Origin: Pseudomonas putida
GTDB lineage: Bacteria > Pseudomonadota > Gammaproteobacteria > Pseudomonadales > Pseudomonadaceae
Assembly: GCA_041879295.1 (NCBI GenBank)
Contig: CP047152.1
Location: 321,501 to 385,500 of the forward strand
DNA: 64,000 nt
Direction: 5' to 3'
In this document: piece after piece, positions 1 to 7,077 of the stretch
Layout of the letters: each line of letters opens with the position of its first letter
Position numbering within the stretch: the first letter of the stretch is position 1
Position numbers and translations under genes: made by a program
The notes under the pieces: generated by a model
What the model was told of the DNA's origin: nothing
The model's database searches: none
The model's input: only the letters and a program-made list of their open reading frames with translations

Positions 1-870
1 ATGTACGCCGCCACCCGCCTGAGCATCACCGACCCGTTGTCGGTGATCGTTGGCGTGCGCACCAGCAACTATTCCTCGGTCACCCGCAGCGTGGCCGGCG
101 AGCGCAGCAGCCAGGAAGAAAACGGCATCGTCACCCCCTACCTGGGCGCGGTGTATGACCTCAATGACAACTACTCGGTATACGCCAGCTACACCGACAT
201 CTTTACCCCGCAAACCTCTGAAACCAGCAGCGGCAGCAAGGTCGAACCGATTCGTGGGCAGAGCTACGAAACCGGTATCAAGGGTGAGTGGTTCGATGGC
301 CGCCTGAACGCCTCGGCGGCGTACTTCCGCACCAAGCAGGAAAACAAGGCCGTGCTGGACGGCGACCTGACCACCCCGACCGGCGGCAGCGCCTATAAGG
401 CCGGTTCCGGGCAGGAAACCGACGGTATCGACCTGGAAGTCGCAGGCGCCCTGACCCCCAACTGGAACGTCTACGCCGGTTACACCTACCTGCACTTCCG
501 CCGCGTCGACAGCGACGGCCGCAGCGACCCGTCGCACTTGTTCAAGGCCTCCACCACCTACCGCCTGAGCGGCCCGCTCGACCGCCTGACCCTGGGCGCC
601 GGCGTGACTGCGCAGAGCAACATCCGCGCCATCTCCAGCCCGGCTGGCCAGCCCACCAACGGCGTGAGCAATGGCGCCACTGACGTGAACTGGTCCGGTT
701 ATGCCATCTGGAATGCCATGGCCAAGTACCAGTTGACCGATGAGACCAGCGTCAGCCTCAACGCCAACAACCTGTTCGACAAGCACTACTACAGCCAGTA
801 CGGGTTCTATGCCGGGGCGATTTATGGTGACCCGCGTAACCTGTCGTTGACGGTAAGCACCGCGTTCTGA
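1..870 (+). CDS. TonB-dependent siderophore receptor, C-terminal part (5' end outside window)
   Basis: This is the C-terminal ~289 residues of an outer-membrane TonB-dependent receptor that imports a ferric siderophore. The frame is open at base 1, so the plug and first strands lie upstream of the window. Visible features are alternating amphipathic strands, the segment YDLNDNYSVYASYTDIF typical of siderophore-receptor barrels, and the ending LTVSTAF, whose terminal phenylalanine is the usual signal for barrel insertion. The siderophore cannot be told from this part. A REP element follows the stop codon. Confidence 0.9.
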   Translation: MYAATRLSITDPLSVIVGVRTSNYSSVTRSVAGERSSQEENGIVTPYLGAVYDLNDNYSVYASYTDIFTPQTSETSSGSKVEPIRGQSYETGIKGEWFDGRLNASAAYFRTKQENKAVLDGDLTTPTGGSAYKAGSGQETDGIDLEVAGALTPNWNVYAGYTYLHFRRVDSDGRSDPSHLFKASTTYRLSGPLDRLTLGAGVTAQSNIRAISSPAGQPTNGVSNGATDVNWSGYAIWNAMAKYQLTDETSVSLNANNLFDKHYYSQYGFYAGAIYGDPRNLSLTVSTAF

Positions 871-898
871 TCAGCTCTTCCACAAGGCCTGGCGCTGT

Positions 899-979
899 AC
901 CTGTAGGAGCGGGTTCACCCGCGAACACCGGCGCAGCCGGTGCCTGCAACCGCATCGCCAGCGTCGCGGGCACGCCCGC
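899..979. repeat. REP element pair (second half degenerate)
   Basis: A REP palindrome (CCTGTAGGAGCGGGTTCACC, then CGCGAA) is followed about 40 bases later by a partial inverse copy (CGCGGGCACGCCCGC). It lies just after the receptor gene. Confidence 0.8.
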
Positions 980-1034
980 ACACGGAACCAGCGCTGGGTT
1001 CAAGGCCTGCGCTGGGCCGCCAAGCGGCCCTTTC

Positions 1035-1247
1035 TTACCTGGGCTCTGCCGCTTGCCTTGGATCAACCGGCTTCTCCAACTGGCCCTCGAAGCTATCCCA
1101 ATCCTCGCCAAAAAGCTCCACCGGATGCATGGTCCGGTCTGCGCCATTACCACAGGCTAGCGCCTTGGCAGGGCAGTACAGGTCGCAACCCCAGCAGATA
1201 CGCTCGGGGTGGCGAGGGTTTGTGGGGAATCTCTTGGCCATGTTCAT
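1035..1247 (-). CDS. DUF3079 family protein
   Basis: This 70-residue protein carries the conserved core of the DUF3079 family: a Cys-rich stretch HPERICWGCDLYCPAKALAC (residues 13-32) followed by HPVELFG and DDW-like residues. The four closely spaced cysteines suggest a small metal site, but that is inference and no function is known to me. The start ATG at 1247 gives the full usual length. It is a single gene convergent with the TonB receptor, with a divergent toxin-antitoxin operon upstream. Confidence 0.85.
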   Translation of the reverse strand: MNMAKRFPTNPRHPERICWGCDLYCPAKALACGNGADRTMHPVELFGEDWDSFEGQLEKPVDPRQAAEPR

Positions 1248-1348
1248 CCTCCCTCAGGGCTGCCTGTTCTGAACGTAAACTCCTCGCCCAGCCCGTCGTT
1301 TGACGGGCATCAATCCATTGGCGATCGCCAGGTCACCGTACATCGCGC

Positions 1349-1391
1349 ATCCAGATATCTGTTTGACAGATATCTGGATAAGAGATATTTT
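1349..1391 (+). promoter_or_regulatory. higBA promoter with overlapping operator palindrome
   Basis: A perfect 13-bp inverted repeat (ATCCAGATATCTG at 1349-1361, its complement at 1367-1379, 5-bp spacer) covers a consensus -35 box TTGACA at 1363-1368. Seventeen bases further on is TATTTT (1386-1391), a fair -10. A repressor on the palindrome would block this promoter, which is the expected autoregulation of a type II toxin-antitoxin operon. Confidence 0.75.
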
Positions 1392-1422
1392 CCACCCTAT
1401 GTTGGTGCGCCGGGACAACACA

Positions 1423-1776
1423 ATGCGGGTCATAACGAAAGCGGCGGTAACCAAGGCGATTGAAGCCCACGGCCAGTGGAAAGCGCCCCTAAGCCTGTGG
1501 CTGACGACCTTCGACAGGGCGACGCTGCGGTTTGAATCTTTTGAACAGTTAAGGCAGACGTGGGTCACTGTGTCTGGCTGGAATGTTGATCGCATCCCCC
1601 ACTCAAAACTTAGGCCCGCCAGCCGCAAAGGGCCGCTTGATATCTACGTGTTCGATATCAAGAAAAACGAATGCCGCCTGATCGCGTGGCTCAATGCGCG
1701 AACGGGCACTCTCTACATCAAGGCCATTCTGTCGCACGCCGAGTACGACAAATGGTGCAGAAGCGATATCAGGTAG
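1423..1776 (+). CDS. higB: Type II toxin HigB (RelE-like mRNA interferase)
   Basis: The 117-residue protein fits the HigB_toxin family: MRVITKAAVTKAIEAHGQWK at the N-terminus, a central WVTVSGWNVDR and PLDIYVFDIKKNECRLIAW, and a C-terminal YIKAILSHAEYDKW with the family's H-x-E/D-Y-D-K-W ending. Such toxins cut mRNA on the ribosome. The ATG at 1423 matches the family start; an in-frame ATG at 1399 would add eight residues but would leave almost no leader after the predicted promoter. It is followed 41 bases later by its antitoxin. The toxin-first order is the HigBA arrangement. Confidence 0.88.
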   Translation: MRVITKAAVTKAIEAHGQWKAPLSLWLTTFDRATLRFESFEQLRQTWVTVSGWNVDRIPHSKLRPASRKGPLDIYVFDIKKNECRLIAWLNARTGTLYIKAILSHAEYDKWCRSDIR

Positions 1777-1817
1777 CAACCTGGGCCGCGCGATATTTCA
1801 ATTCGACAGGTGACAAC

Positions 1818-2291
1818 ATGAAGCGGGATAAAATCGAAGCCAATGGACTAGATGCCTTCATCGCTAATATTTCACCCATGCTCGATGGCCTGAACACTCA
1901 GATGGCAACCATGGCCCAGCTTCTAGCCGCCTGCCATGACCCCATCAAGGACGATGCCGAGCTTGAGGCACGCATGGCATTGATCGACGAGCTCTACTCC
2001 CATGCGGACAGCGAAGGCCACGCTGCGGCACGCTTTGCCGAGATGGTAGCGGACCGCGTCTACGAGTATGAGAGTGAGTCTGTATTGGTGCCGTTCGCGA
2101 GCCAGGCCGAAGCGTTGGCCTTTCTGCTGTCGGACAGGGGCGTGAAGCAGAAGGACCTGTCGGCGATAGCGACCCAGAGCGCGGTATCCGAGATTCTGAA
2201 CAACAAGCGGAAGATGACGGTTGCCCAGATAAAGGGCTTTGCTGAGTTTTTCAGCGTACCGGTTGAGTTCTTCATGCATGGGGTGATTTGA
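1818..2291 (+). CDS. higA: Antitoxin HigA, XRE-type helix-turn-helix
   Basis: This 157-residue protein is the partner antitoxin and probable repressor of higB-higA. The N-terminal two-thirds is helical (ELEARMALIDELYSHADSEG). The C-terminal part, about residues 100-150, is an XRE helix-turn-helix (LLSDRGVKQKDLSAIATQ, SAVSEILNNKRKMTVAQIK) ending in the FAEFFSVPVEFF signature of HigA proteins. The ATG at 1818 follows AGGTGA; longer in-frame starts would run back into higB. It most likely binds the palindrome at 1349-1379. Confidence 0.87.
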   Translation: MKRDKIEANGLDAFIANISPMLDGLNTQMATMAQLLAACHDPIKDDAELEARMALIDELYSHADSEGHAAARFAEMVADRVYEYESESVLVPFASQAEALAFLLSDRGVKQKDLSAIATQSAVSEILNNKRKMTVAQIKGFAEFFSVPVEFFMHGVI

Positions 2292-2520
2292 CAGGCTCGA
2301 TAGCCGTCTCCGACCACAACCCAGGGTCGACCAGCGCACTGCATGCCATGGCTCGGAACCCGTGGCCGCAGATGTCCGCCTTGGTGTCGTAGCCATCGTC
2401 CTGAGTGCGGCAACCCCCGCGAACACCAAGTCGAATTTGCCAGTGATCGCGTAGATCTGCCCAAGCAAGGCCACTGCATGCGGCGGGGTACAACGTGAAT
2501 GTAGCCGGCCCCAAATGAGG
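2278..2520 (-). pseudogene. P4-type tyrosine integrase relic, C-terminal part with at least two frameshifts
   Basis: Three reading frames on the minus strand together give the C-terminal half of a P4-family phage integrase. From about 2520 one frame reads GYIHVVP. From about 2480 to 2400 a second reads VALLGQIYAITGKFDLVFAG. From about 2395 to 2290 a third reads GYDTKADICGHGFRAMACSA then LVDPGLWSETAIE. HGFR is the H-x-x-R catalytic box. The N-terminus and the terminal tyrosine region are missing. It marks this stretch as a decayed integrated element, 1.0-1.3 kb from tRNA-Thr. Confidence 0.72.
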
Positions 2521-2612
2521 TCGAACTGATTTCAGCGGGCGAGAGAAACACGATATTTCAGGGTATACCGCGAAACATTTCTAATTCCGCCAACTGCAAG
2601 CCACTGCGCTAG

Positions 2613-2927
2613 ATTCGCTCCTCTTGGCATCCATGCCGTCACCAATACTGCATCTCGCCGTGGCTGCGACGCATCCAGTATGGCCAGGACCCAGAGCGGC
2701 CGATCAAGTCGTTGACCGAGTCGGTAGGGGCGGGTGCGATTGAGCTCATCATCAACGGCAGCCCTGCATTCCGATGTGTGTATGTGGCCAAATTTGCAGA
2801 CATGGTCGTCGTGTTGCATTCGTTCGTAAAAACGACCAACAGGTCCGACCGGCACGCGATGCAGGTCGCCGAACAGCGGATGAAGGAGTTGAAGCAAGAA
2901 CTGAGAAAAATGGGATACAGGGTTTAG
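2613..2927 (+). pseudogene. Gp49/RelE-like toxin remnant, N-terminus lost
   Basis: From about 2664 the frame encodes the second half of a phage Gp49-like (HigB2-type) toxin: RRIQYGQDPERPIKSL, VGAGAIELIINGSPAFR, CVYVAKFADMVVVLHSF and a lysine-rich helical tail. The usual first ~35 residues cannot be found. The frame is closed by TAG at 2610 and has no start codon before TTG at 2712, inside the domain. I therefore call it a truncated pseudogene. Its stop codon overlaps the end of a convergent XRE gene by a few bases, whereas family members normally lie upstream of their antitoxin on the same strand. Confidence 0.65.
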
Positions 2928-3247
2928 CTGCCAGGCGTTTGGGTGATCACGATCTGGGGCGGTGAACCGGCATCGTTCGAGGGCAGGGTCAGGGTTGTGC
3001 GAAAGCCGAGCTTGTCCAGCATGTCCATCATGGCGTCCAAGGTGAATTTCTCGATCTTGCCATTTGCAAGTTCGGATATGCGGGATTGGGTGACGTTCAG
3101 CTTGGCTGCGGCATCATGCTGTTTGAGGCCCATTTTTTTGATGCAGTCAGTGATGAAAATGGACAAGTCCATTTTCAAGGCCATTTTGCTGGCGGTATCT
3201 GCGTCGTGGGTGGCGTGGAAAGGGCTTTCGTGGAATTGAAGCGCCAT
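2924..3247 (-). CDS. XRE-family antitoxin-like regulator
   Basis: This 107-residue helix-turn-helix protein is of the kind that pairs with Gp49-like toxins. The XRE fold spans about residues 30-85 (MDLSIFITDCIKKMGLKQHD, AAKLNVTQSRISELANGKIE, FTLDAMMDMLDKLGF). The N-terminal FHESPFHATHDADTASKMA resembles the antitoxin dimer arm. It is intact but lies tail-to-tail with the truncated toxin remnant, so it may now be an orphan antitoxin, a degraded immunity gene or simply a regulator. Low-GC flanks agree with an acquired element. Confidence 0.75.
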   Translation of the reverse strand: MALQFHESPFHATHDADTASKMALKMDLSIFITDCIKKMGLKQHDAAAKLNVTQSRISELANGKIEKFTLDAMMDMLDKLGFRTTLTLPSNDAGSPPQIVITQTPGS

Positions 3248-3382
3248 CGGCTTGCCTCGGCAGAAATATCTAAAATTTGCGATAAGTCGTAGTGGGGATT
3301 GGTTGGCGAGTCAAAGCGTTTGTGTTGGAGGGAGTGTCTGTTTTTGAGCTGGGCTGTGATCAGAGAATTGCATCTGCTTGGG

Positions 3383-3424
3383 GGGCTGCTGCGCAGCCCA
3401 TCGCAGGCAAGCCAGCTCCTACAC
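3383..3424. repeat. Degenerate REP-like palindrome
   Basis: The sequence GGGGCTGCTGCGCAGCCC followed by CGCAGGCAAGCCAGCTCCTAC is a worn form of the REP unit seen elsewhere in the window. Confidence 0.5.
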
Positions 3425-3483
3425 CGATCGCGGTGGTTTCAGGGCATCTGTAAGGCAGGGGATTGGGGGCTGCGGGGGGGAAA

Positions 3484-3515
3484 ACAAAAAAGGCCCACCT
3501 TTCGGTGAGCCTTTC
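3484..3515 (-). terminator. Rho-independent terminator of tRNA-Thr
   Basis: Read on the minus strand, AGGCTCACC-GAAA-GGTGGGCCT forms a 9-bp stem with one G-U pair (3491-3512) followed by TTTTTTGTTTT. It ends the tRNA-Thr transcript. Confidence 0.88.
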
Positions 3516-3528
3516 TTGATACTGCGTA

Positions 3529-3604
<76 letters not shown>

Positions 3605-3702
3605 AATGGGGCGTCATTATAGCGATCGTTTGGCGCCTGTAAACCACTTCCTTGCGAATGTTCGCAAAAGACCTAAGTCACCGGCCCAAAAGAAGAATTT
3701 TC

Positions 3703-3945
3703 CTACCAGCCGCGGTGCATGGTGGTGACGCTAGGCTCGCTTTTGCCCGGGTTGAAGAACAGCTTGTCGTTGTCGCAGCCGCGCTTGCGGCAGGGGCTTT
3801 CGGTGCGCAGGGGCAGGCCGTTGTCGCCGCCCAGTTGCATGCCGGGGTGGTTCCAGTCCAGGTTGCTGCTGGGGTTGGGCGAGGTGCCGCCGGCACAGCC
3901 GGTCAGGGCGAAGGTCAACAGGGCGAGGAGTTTGGCTCGGGTCAC
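3703..3945 (-). CDS. Small lipoprotein of unknown function
   Basis: The 80-residue product starts MTRAKLLALLTFALTGCAGG, a short signal peptide with the lipobox LTGC, so it should be lipidated at Cys17 and membrane-anchored. The mature part is polar and carries two further cysteines (SPCRKRGCDNDKLFF), possibly a disulfide. I do not recognise a family. Overlapping frames on both strands are GC-rich shadows; this one is favoured by its signal sequence. Confidence 0.65.
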   Translation of the reverse strand: MTRAKLLALLTFALTGCAGGTSPNPSSNLDWNHPGMQLGGDNGLPLRTESPCRKRGCDNDKLFFNPGKSEPSVTTMHRGW

Positions 3946-4098
3946 GATGGTCAGGTCCGTTGGTCCATTGTCGGTTCTGGCGCAACGCCAGAAGGCCGCG
4001 GGGCTGGCGGGCAGCGCGCGACGTCACTTTTTAATGATTTGGGGGGTGGATGATACACCGTTGCGGCGGTGGAGCATTAGCCTTGTGTTGCCTGGCAT

Positions 4099-4130
4099 GG
4101 CCTCTTCGCGGGTGAACCCGCTCCTACAGG
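4099..4130. repeat. Single REP element
   Basis: One complete REP unit (GGCCTCTTCGCGGGTGAACC then CGCTCCTACAGG) lies between the lipoprotein and the DUF3077 leader. Confidence 0.85.
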
Positions 4131-4199
4131 GGGCCGGGTAAGCCGGGTTATCTGTGTAAGGCAATTCTGAACCATGGGGTCAAAAGCTTCAGGGTTTGG

Positions 4200-4465
4200 A
4201 TGCTTCGGAAGTATCCTACGCGCGCCGCCGAAGTAACGCTGTTGTCGGGGAAGTGGCTCACGGATACCGTTTGCGGGTCGCTCTGGCGACCGGGTGTGAG
4301 AACCCGACTTTGAACGTATCGGCTGCGTAATGGCGACTGTGCGCGGGCAGACCTTGGTCTGGCCGAGCTTCCTACGTTCACTCGGTTTCTCACCTCGTGC
4401 ACGGTTGCCGCCTTTGTTCCGTGAGAAAGAATGAACACGGCAACTCCTTTTGAACTAGGGAGTTT
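4200..4465 (+). promoter_or_regulatory. Highly structured leader RNA of the DUF3077 gene, candidate cis-regulatory RNA
   Basis: This non-coding stretch has a chain of perfect complementary segments. Local hairpins are CTTCGG/CCGAAG (4203-4208/4228-4233) and GGTCGC/GCGACC (4276-4281/4286-4291). A nested element follows: GGTGTGAGAACC with GGTTTCTCACC (4293-4304/4384-4394, one bulge), inside it GAACGTA/TACGTTC (4312-4318/4373-4379), and at the tip CAGAC/GTCTG (4348-4352/4357-4361). Next come GTTGCCG/CGGCAAC (4404-4410/4438-4444) and AACTCC/GGAGTT (4442-4447/4459-4464). The last hairpin covers the ribosome-binding site GGGAG and shares bases 4442-4444 with the preceding helix, so the two compete. 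Confidence 0.6.
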
Positions 4466-4470
4466 GAAAA

Positions 4471-4761
4471 GTGAAAACGATCGATTCTGATCCCAACACC
4501 CCCAAACCAATCACAACCGCAGGCGTGGAAACCTTCCTCGCAGCCGGTAACCCGTCCCTCAATCTGCTGCGCGTAGAGCCCGGCGTCCCCATCGATGCTG
4601 CCTACGAGCATGTCTCGATCCTGATGGGCTACATCAAGCACCTGGTGCGCGAGGGGGATATGGAGGACGACCATAAATTCCTGGGTGCAGCCGATTACCT
4701 GTGCGACATGGCCAAGGCGCTGATGAACGATATCGAGATCGCCAAGGGTAAGGCGAATTGA
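4471..4761 (+). CDS. DUF3077 family protein
   Basis: The 96-residue product begins at GTG, with AGGGAG 9-13 bases upstream. Its core LRVEPGVPIDAAYEHVSILM, then YIKHLV and AADYLCDMAKALMNDIE, matches the small DUF3077 proteins found in many copies in pseudomonads: a polar N-terminus and a helical domain of about 60 residues. Function is unknown. The gene stands alone behind the structured leader at 4200-4465, whose last hairpin would hide its ribosome-binding site, so translational control is likely. Confidence 0.8.
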   Translation: MKTIDSDPNTPKPITTAGVETFLAAGNPSLNLLRVEPGVPIDAAYEHVSILMGYIKHLVREGDMEDDHKFLGAADYLCDMAKALMNDIEIAKGKAN

Positions 4762-4774
4762 AAAAGTCAGACCG

Positions 4775-4822
4775 CCGGGGCTGCTTTGCATCCCTTTAGC
4801 GACGCAAGGGCCGCTCCCACAA
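4775..4822. repeat. Degenerate REP-like element
   Basis: GGGGCTGCTTTGCATCCCTT and GCAAGGGCCGCTCCCAC form a worn REP palindrome downstream of the DUF3077 gene. Confidence 0.45.
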
Positions 4823-4975
4823 GCGACCGTGCAAACAGCGCTTGCGCTAACCACAAGAAATCTTTATGCACAAGTGGCATCAGGGGCCTGAGCGAAAGGC
4901 ATGCCGGATCGCTACGCCGCTGGTCTTTGCGCAAACGCCTGTTTTTACTGGGTTGCAGCTGCAAGGAGGAATAAG

Positions 4976-5041
4976 CCAAGCGCTTGAAATAGCGCTTGGA
5001 TCCAACAGGTAATCACAAGCTTGTTCACAGACTTATCCACA
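4976..5041. other. Perfect 9-bp inverted repeat and a DnaA box
   Basis: CCAAGCGCT (4976-4984) is repeated in inverse at 4991-4999 with a 6-base loop and no T-run. Thirty-four bases later is a perfect DnaA box TTATCCACA (5033-5041). The rest of 4823-5054 shows nothing else. Confidence 0.5.
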
Positions 5042-5054
5042 GGTTGTGCTGCGG

Positions 5055-6260
5055 CTAACCGTCGCGTTCCGCGAGAATGAGCAGGTTGCGCGGGGTCAGT
5101 GGGTAATCGCAAAACAGGCCCAGGCGCACGTCATAGCCTTGTTCTTCGAGGAACAGGGCGCGATCGAGTACCAGCCACAGCTCCAGTGGCCGACGGAACA
5201 GGTTGCGTACGCGCTCCAGGTTCCGAACCTCGGCCAGGCGTTGCCAGCCCGCAGCTTCCAGCATTGCCCAGTCCGGGTTGCCGCTCACTGGCAATTGCTT
5301 CAGTTCAGCCAAGTCACGGCAGTATTGTTCGAAGGGCTTCTCCAGCCAGGCCACCGGCAGGGAAGGCGTCGGCAGGTATTCATCGGTCTGGCGCTGCTGG
5401 CGTTGCAGCAGGTCGAAGCCCAGGCGCCGGGCCATCGAGGTGTCGCGCTGGCGCCGCACGCGGGCGCCGGCAGTGACGGTTTCGCTCAAGGGCAGGCCCA
5501 GGTCGTCCAGCGACAGCTGCAGGCTCGACGCCTGCGCGGCTGTGGATAACGCCTGGTATTGCTGCACGGCGATGCGGTTGTAGCAGCAGGGGGCTACGGC
5601 CAGTTGCCGGCAACCTTGCTGGCTGGCCAGTTGCATCAGGCGTACATGCAAATCGCCACAGGCATGCAGGGCAACCACGCTTTTATCGTCAGCCAGGTGG
5701 CGAGCGCTGTCTGTGGCCATCACGTCCTGGTGTACGTGCTGTGCCGGTAGGTGATGGTGCGTGCTCAGGGCCTGGCCTGCGGTGACCAGTTCTGCGTCGT
5801 ACTCCAGGCAGGTCAACTGCTGGCCGGGTTGTAGCAGGCGGCGGCCGAGGTGGCCTTTGCCAGAGCACCAGTCCAGCCAGTGGTGGGGCCGGGCACGGAA
5901 TGCCAGGTGGCTGGCGAAGGCTTCGATCTGCTGCCATTTGCGGCCGGGGACGGCGACGTCCAGGCGGTGGGCGGCAGGTGGCAGGTCGGTTTGCGGAAGG
6001 CTGCCGAGCGTAACGAGCTGTCGGGCTTGCTCGGCCAGTTGCGGGAATGGGGCAGGCAAGCGGTCAGTGGCGCTGTCGGCTTCGGCGTCTGCCAGTGAAC
6101 ATTGGCGCAGGTGGGCGGCAAGCGCTGGGTGGGTGGTTTCCCAGGCCAGTTGCAGGGTGGTGAAGGGGCGGGGTTTCCACAGCCGTTGGTGCTCGATCAG
6201 GAACTGGTCGAGGGCCTGGAAGCGGGTGCTTAGGTGGTGGCTGTGGAGGTGGTTGGGCAT
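5055..6260 (-). CDS. SAM-dependent methyltransferase (Methyltransf_32-like)
   Basis: This 401-residue protein has a SAM-binding motif I WLDWCSGKGHLGRRLL at about residues 128-143, a middle motif VVALHACGDLHVRLMQLA near 195 and an APCCYNRI motif near 222. That combination is typical of the Methyltransf_32 group, whose substrates are mostly unknown. The start is the ATG at 6260 (MPNHLHSHHLS); the reading frame stays open further upstream only because it runs through a REP element. The gene is single, with transport genes upstream on the same strand. Confidence 0.82.
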   Translation of the reverse strand: MPNHLHSHHLSTRFQALDQFLIEHQRLWKPRPFTTLQLAWETTHPALAAHLRQCSLADAEADSATDRLPAPFPQLAEQARQLVTLGSLPQTDLPPAAHRLDVAVPGRKWQQIEAFASHLAFRARPHHWLDWCSGKGHLGRRLLQPGQQLTCLEYDAELVTAGQALSTHHHLPAQHVHQDVMATDSARHLADDKSVVALHACGDLHVRLMQLASQQGCRQLAVAPCCYNRIAVQQYQALSTAAQASSLQLSLDDLGLPLSETVTAGARVRRQRDTSMARRLGFDLLQRQQRQTDEYLPTPSLPVAWLEKPFEQYCRDLAELKQLPVSGNPDWAMLEAAGWQRLAEVRNLERVRNLFRRPLELWLVLDRALFLEEQGYDVRLGLFCDYPLTPRNLLILAERDG

Positions 6261-6283
6261 GGGTAGACATGTGTTGGTTTTCG

Positions 6284-6380
6284 GGGCCTCTTCGCGGGCG
6301 CGCCCGCTCCCACAGGTATAGTGCACAGGCTAAGCACTGTGCAGTACTTGTGGGAGCGGGCGTGCCCGCGAAGAAGGCCA
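6284..6380. repeat. REP pair (head-to-head)
   Basis: Two inverted REP units (GGCCTCTTCGCGGGCGCGCC and its counterpart TGGGAGCGGGCGTGCCCGCG) are separated by about 30 bases that contain a further palindrome around CACTGTGCAGT. The pair lies just after the last gene of the ABC transporter operon. Confidence 0.9.
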
Positions 6381-6387
6381 GGAGATG

Positions 6388-7077
6388 TCAGCGCCCTTGG
6401 CACGCATCCACGCGCAACCAGCGCTCCAGCAGCTTGAAACCTTGCACCAGCATGAACGAGATCACCAGGTAGAACACGCCTGCAGCGAAGAAGATTTCCA
6501 CCGGCAGGTAGGTGCGGGCAATGATGGTACGGGCCATGCCGGTCAGCTCCAGCAGGGTCACGGTACTGGCCAGGGCACTGGCCTTGAGCATCAGGATCAC
6601 TTCGTTGCTGTACGCCGGCAGGCCGATGCGTGCGGCGCGTGGCAGCATGATGTAGAACAGCGCCTTGCCCCGCGACATGCCCAGCGCCCGCGCCGCTTCG
6701 ATCTCACCTTTGGGGATCGACTGCAGTGCGCCGCGCAGGATCTCGGCGATGTACGCGGCGGTGTGCAGGGTCATGGTCAGCACCGTGCACCAGAACGGGT
6801 CGCGCAGGTACGGCCACAGCGAGCTGGAACGAACTGCATCGAATTGCGCCAGGCCGTAATAGACCAGGAACAGTTGCACCAGCAGTGGCGTGCCGCGGAA
6901 GAAGAAGATGTAGCTGAACGGCACGGCGCGCACGTACCAGTGGCGCGAGGAACGGGCGATGCCCAGCGGGATGGCCAGGATCAACCCGGCAACCACGGCA
7001 ATGGCCACCAGTTCCAGAGTAAGGACCGCACCCTCGGCCAGGCGTGGCAGCCATTTGAAGATGACTTCCCAATTCAT
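6388..7077 (-). CDS. Polar amino-acid ABC transporter permease, HisM type
   Basis: This 229-residue inner-membrane permease has about five transmembrane helices, starting with the hydrophobic run GAVLTLELVAIAVVAGLILA. The EAA loop EIEAARALGMSRGKALFYIM (about residues 143-162) contacts the ATPase. FFFRGTPLLVQLFLVYYG is the HisM signature. It is the last gene of a four-gene operon and overlaps the previous gene by one base (TAATG). With the HisQ-type partner it forms the membrane pore. Substrate is probably a basic or polar amino acid. Confidence 0.92.
   Translation of the reverse strand: MNWEVIFKWLPRLAEGAVLTLELVAIAVVAGLILAIPLGIARSSRHWYVRAVPFSYIFFFRGTPLLVQLFLVYYGLAQFDAVRSSSLWPYLRDPFWCTVLTMTLHTAAYIAEILRGALQSIPKGEIEAARALGMSRGKALFYIMLPRAARIGLPAYSNEVILMLKASALASTVTLLELTGMARTIIARTYLPVEIFFAAGVFYLVISFMLVQGFKLLERWLRVDACQGR

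Noticed and set aside
2060..2551. Minus-strand ORF of 163 codons across higA
   Set aside because: Most of it is antisense to higA; only its first part belongs to the integrase relic.
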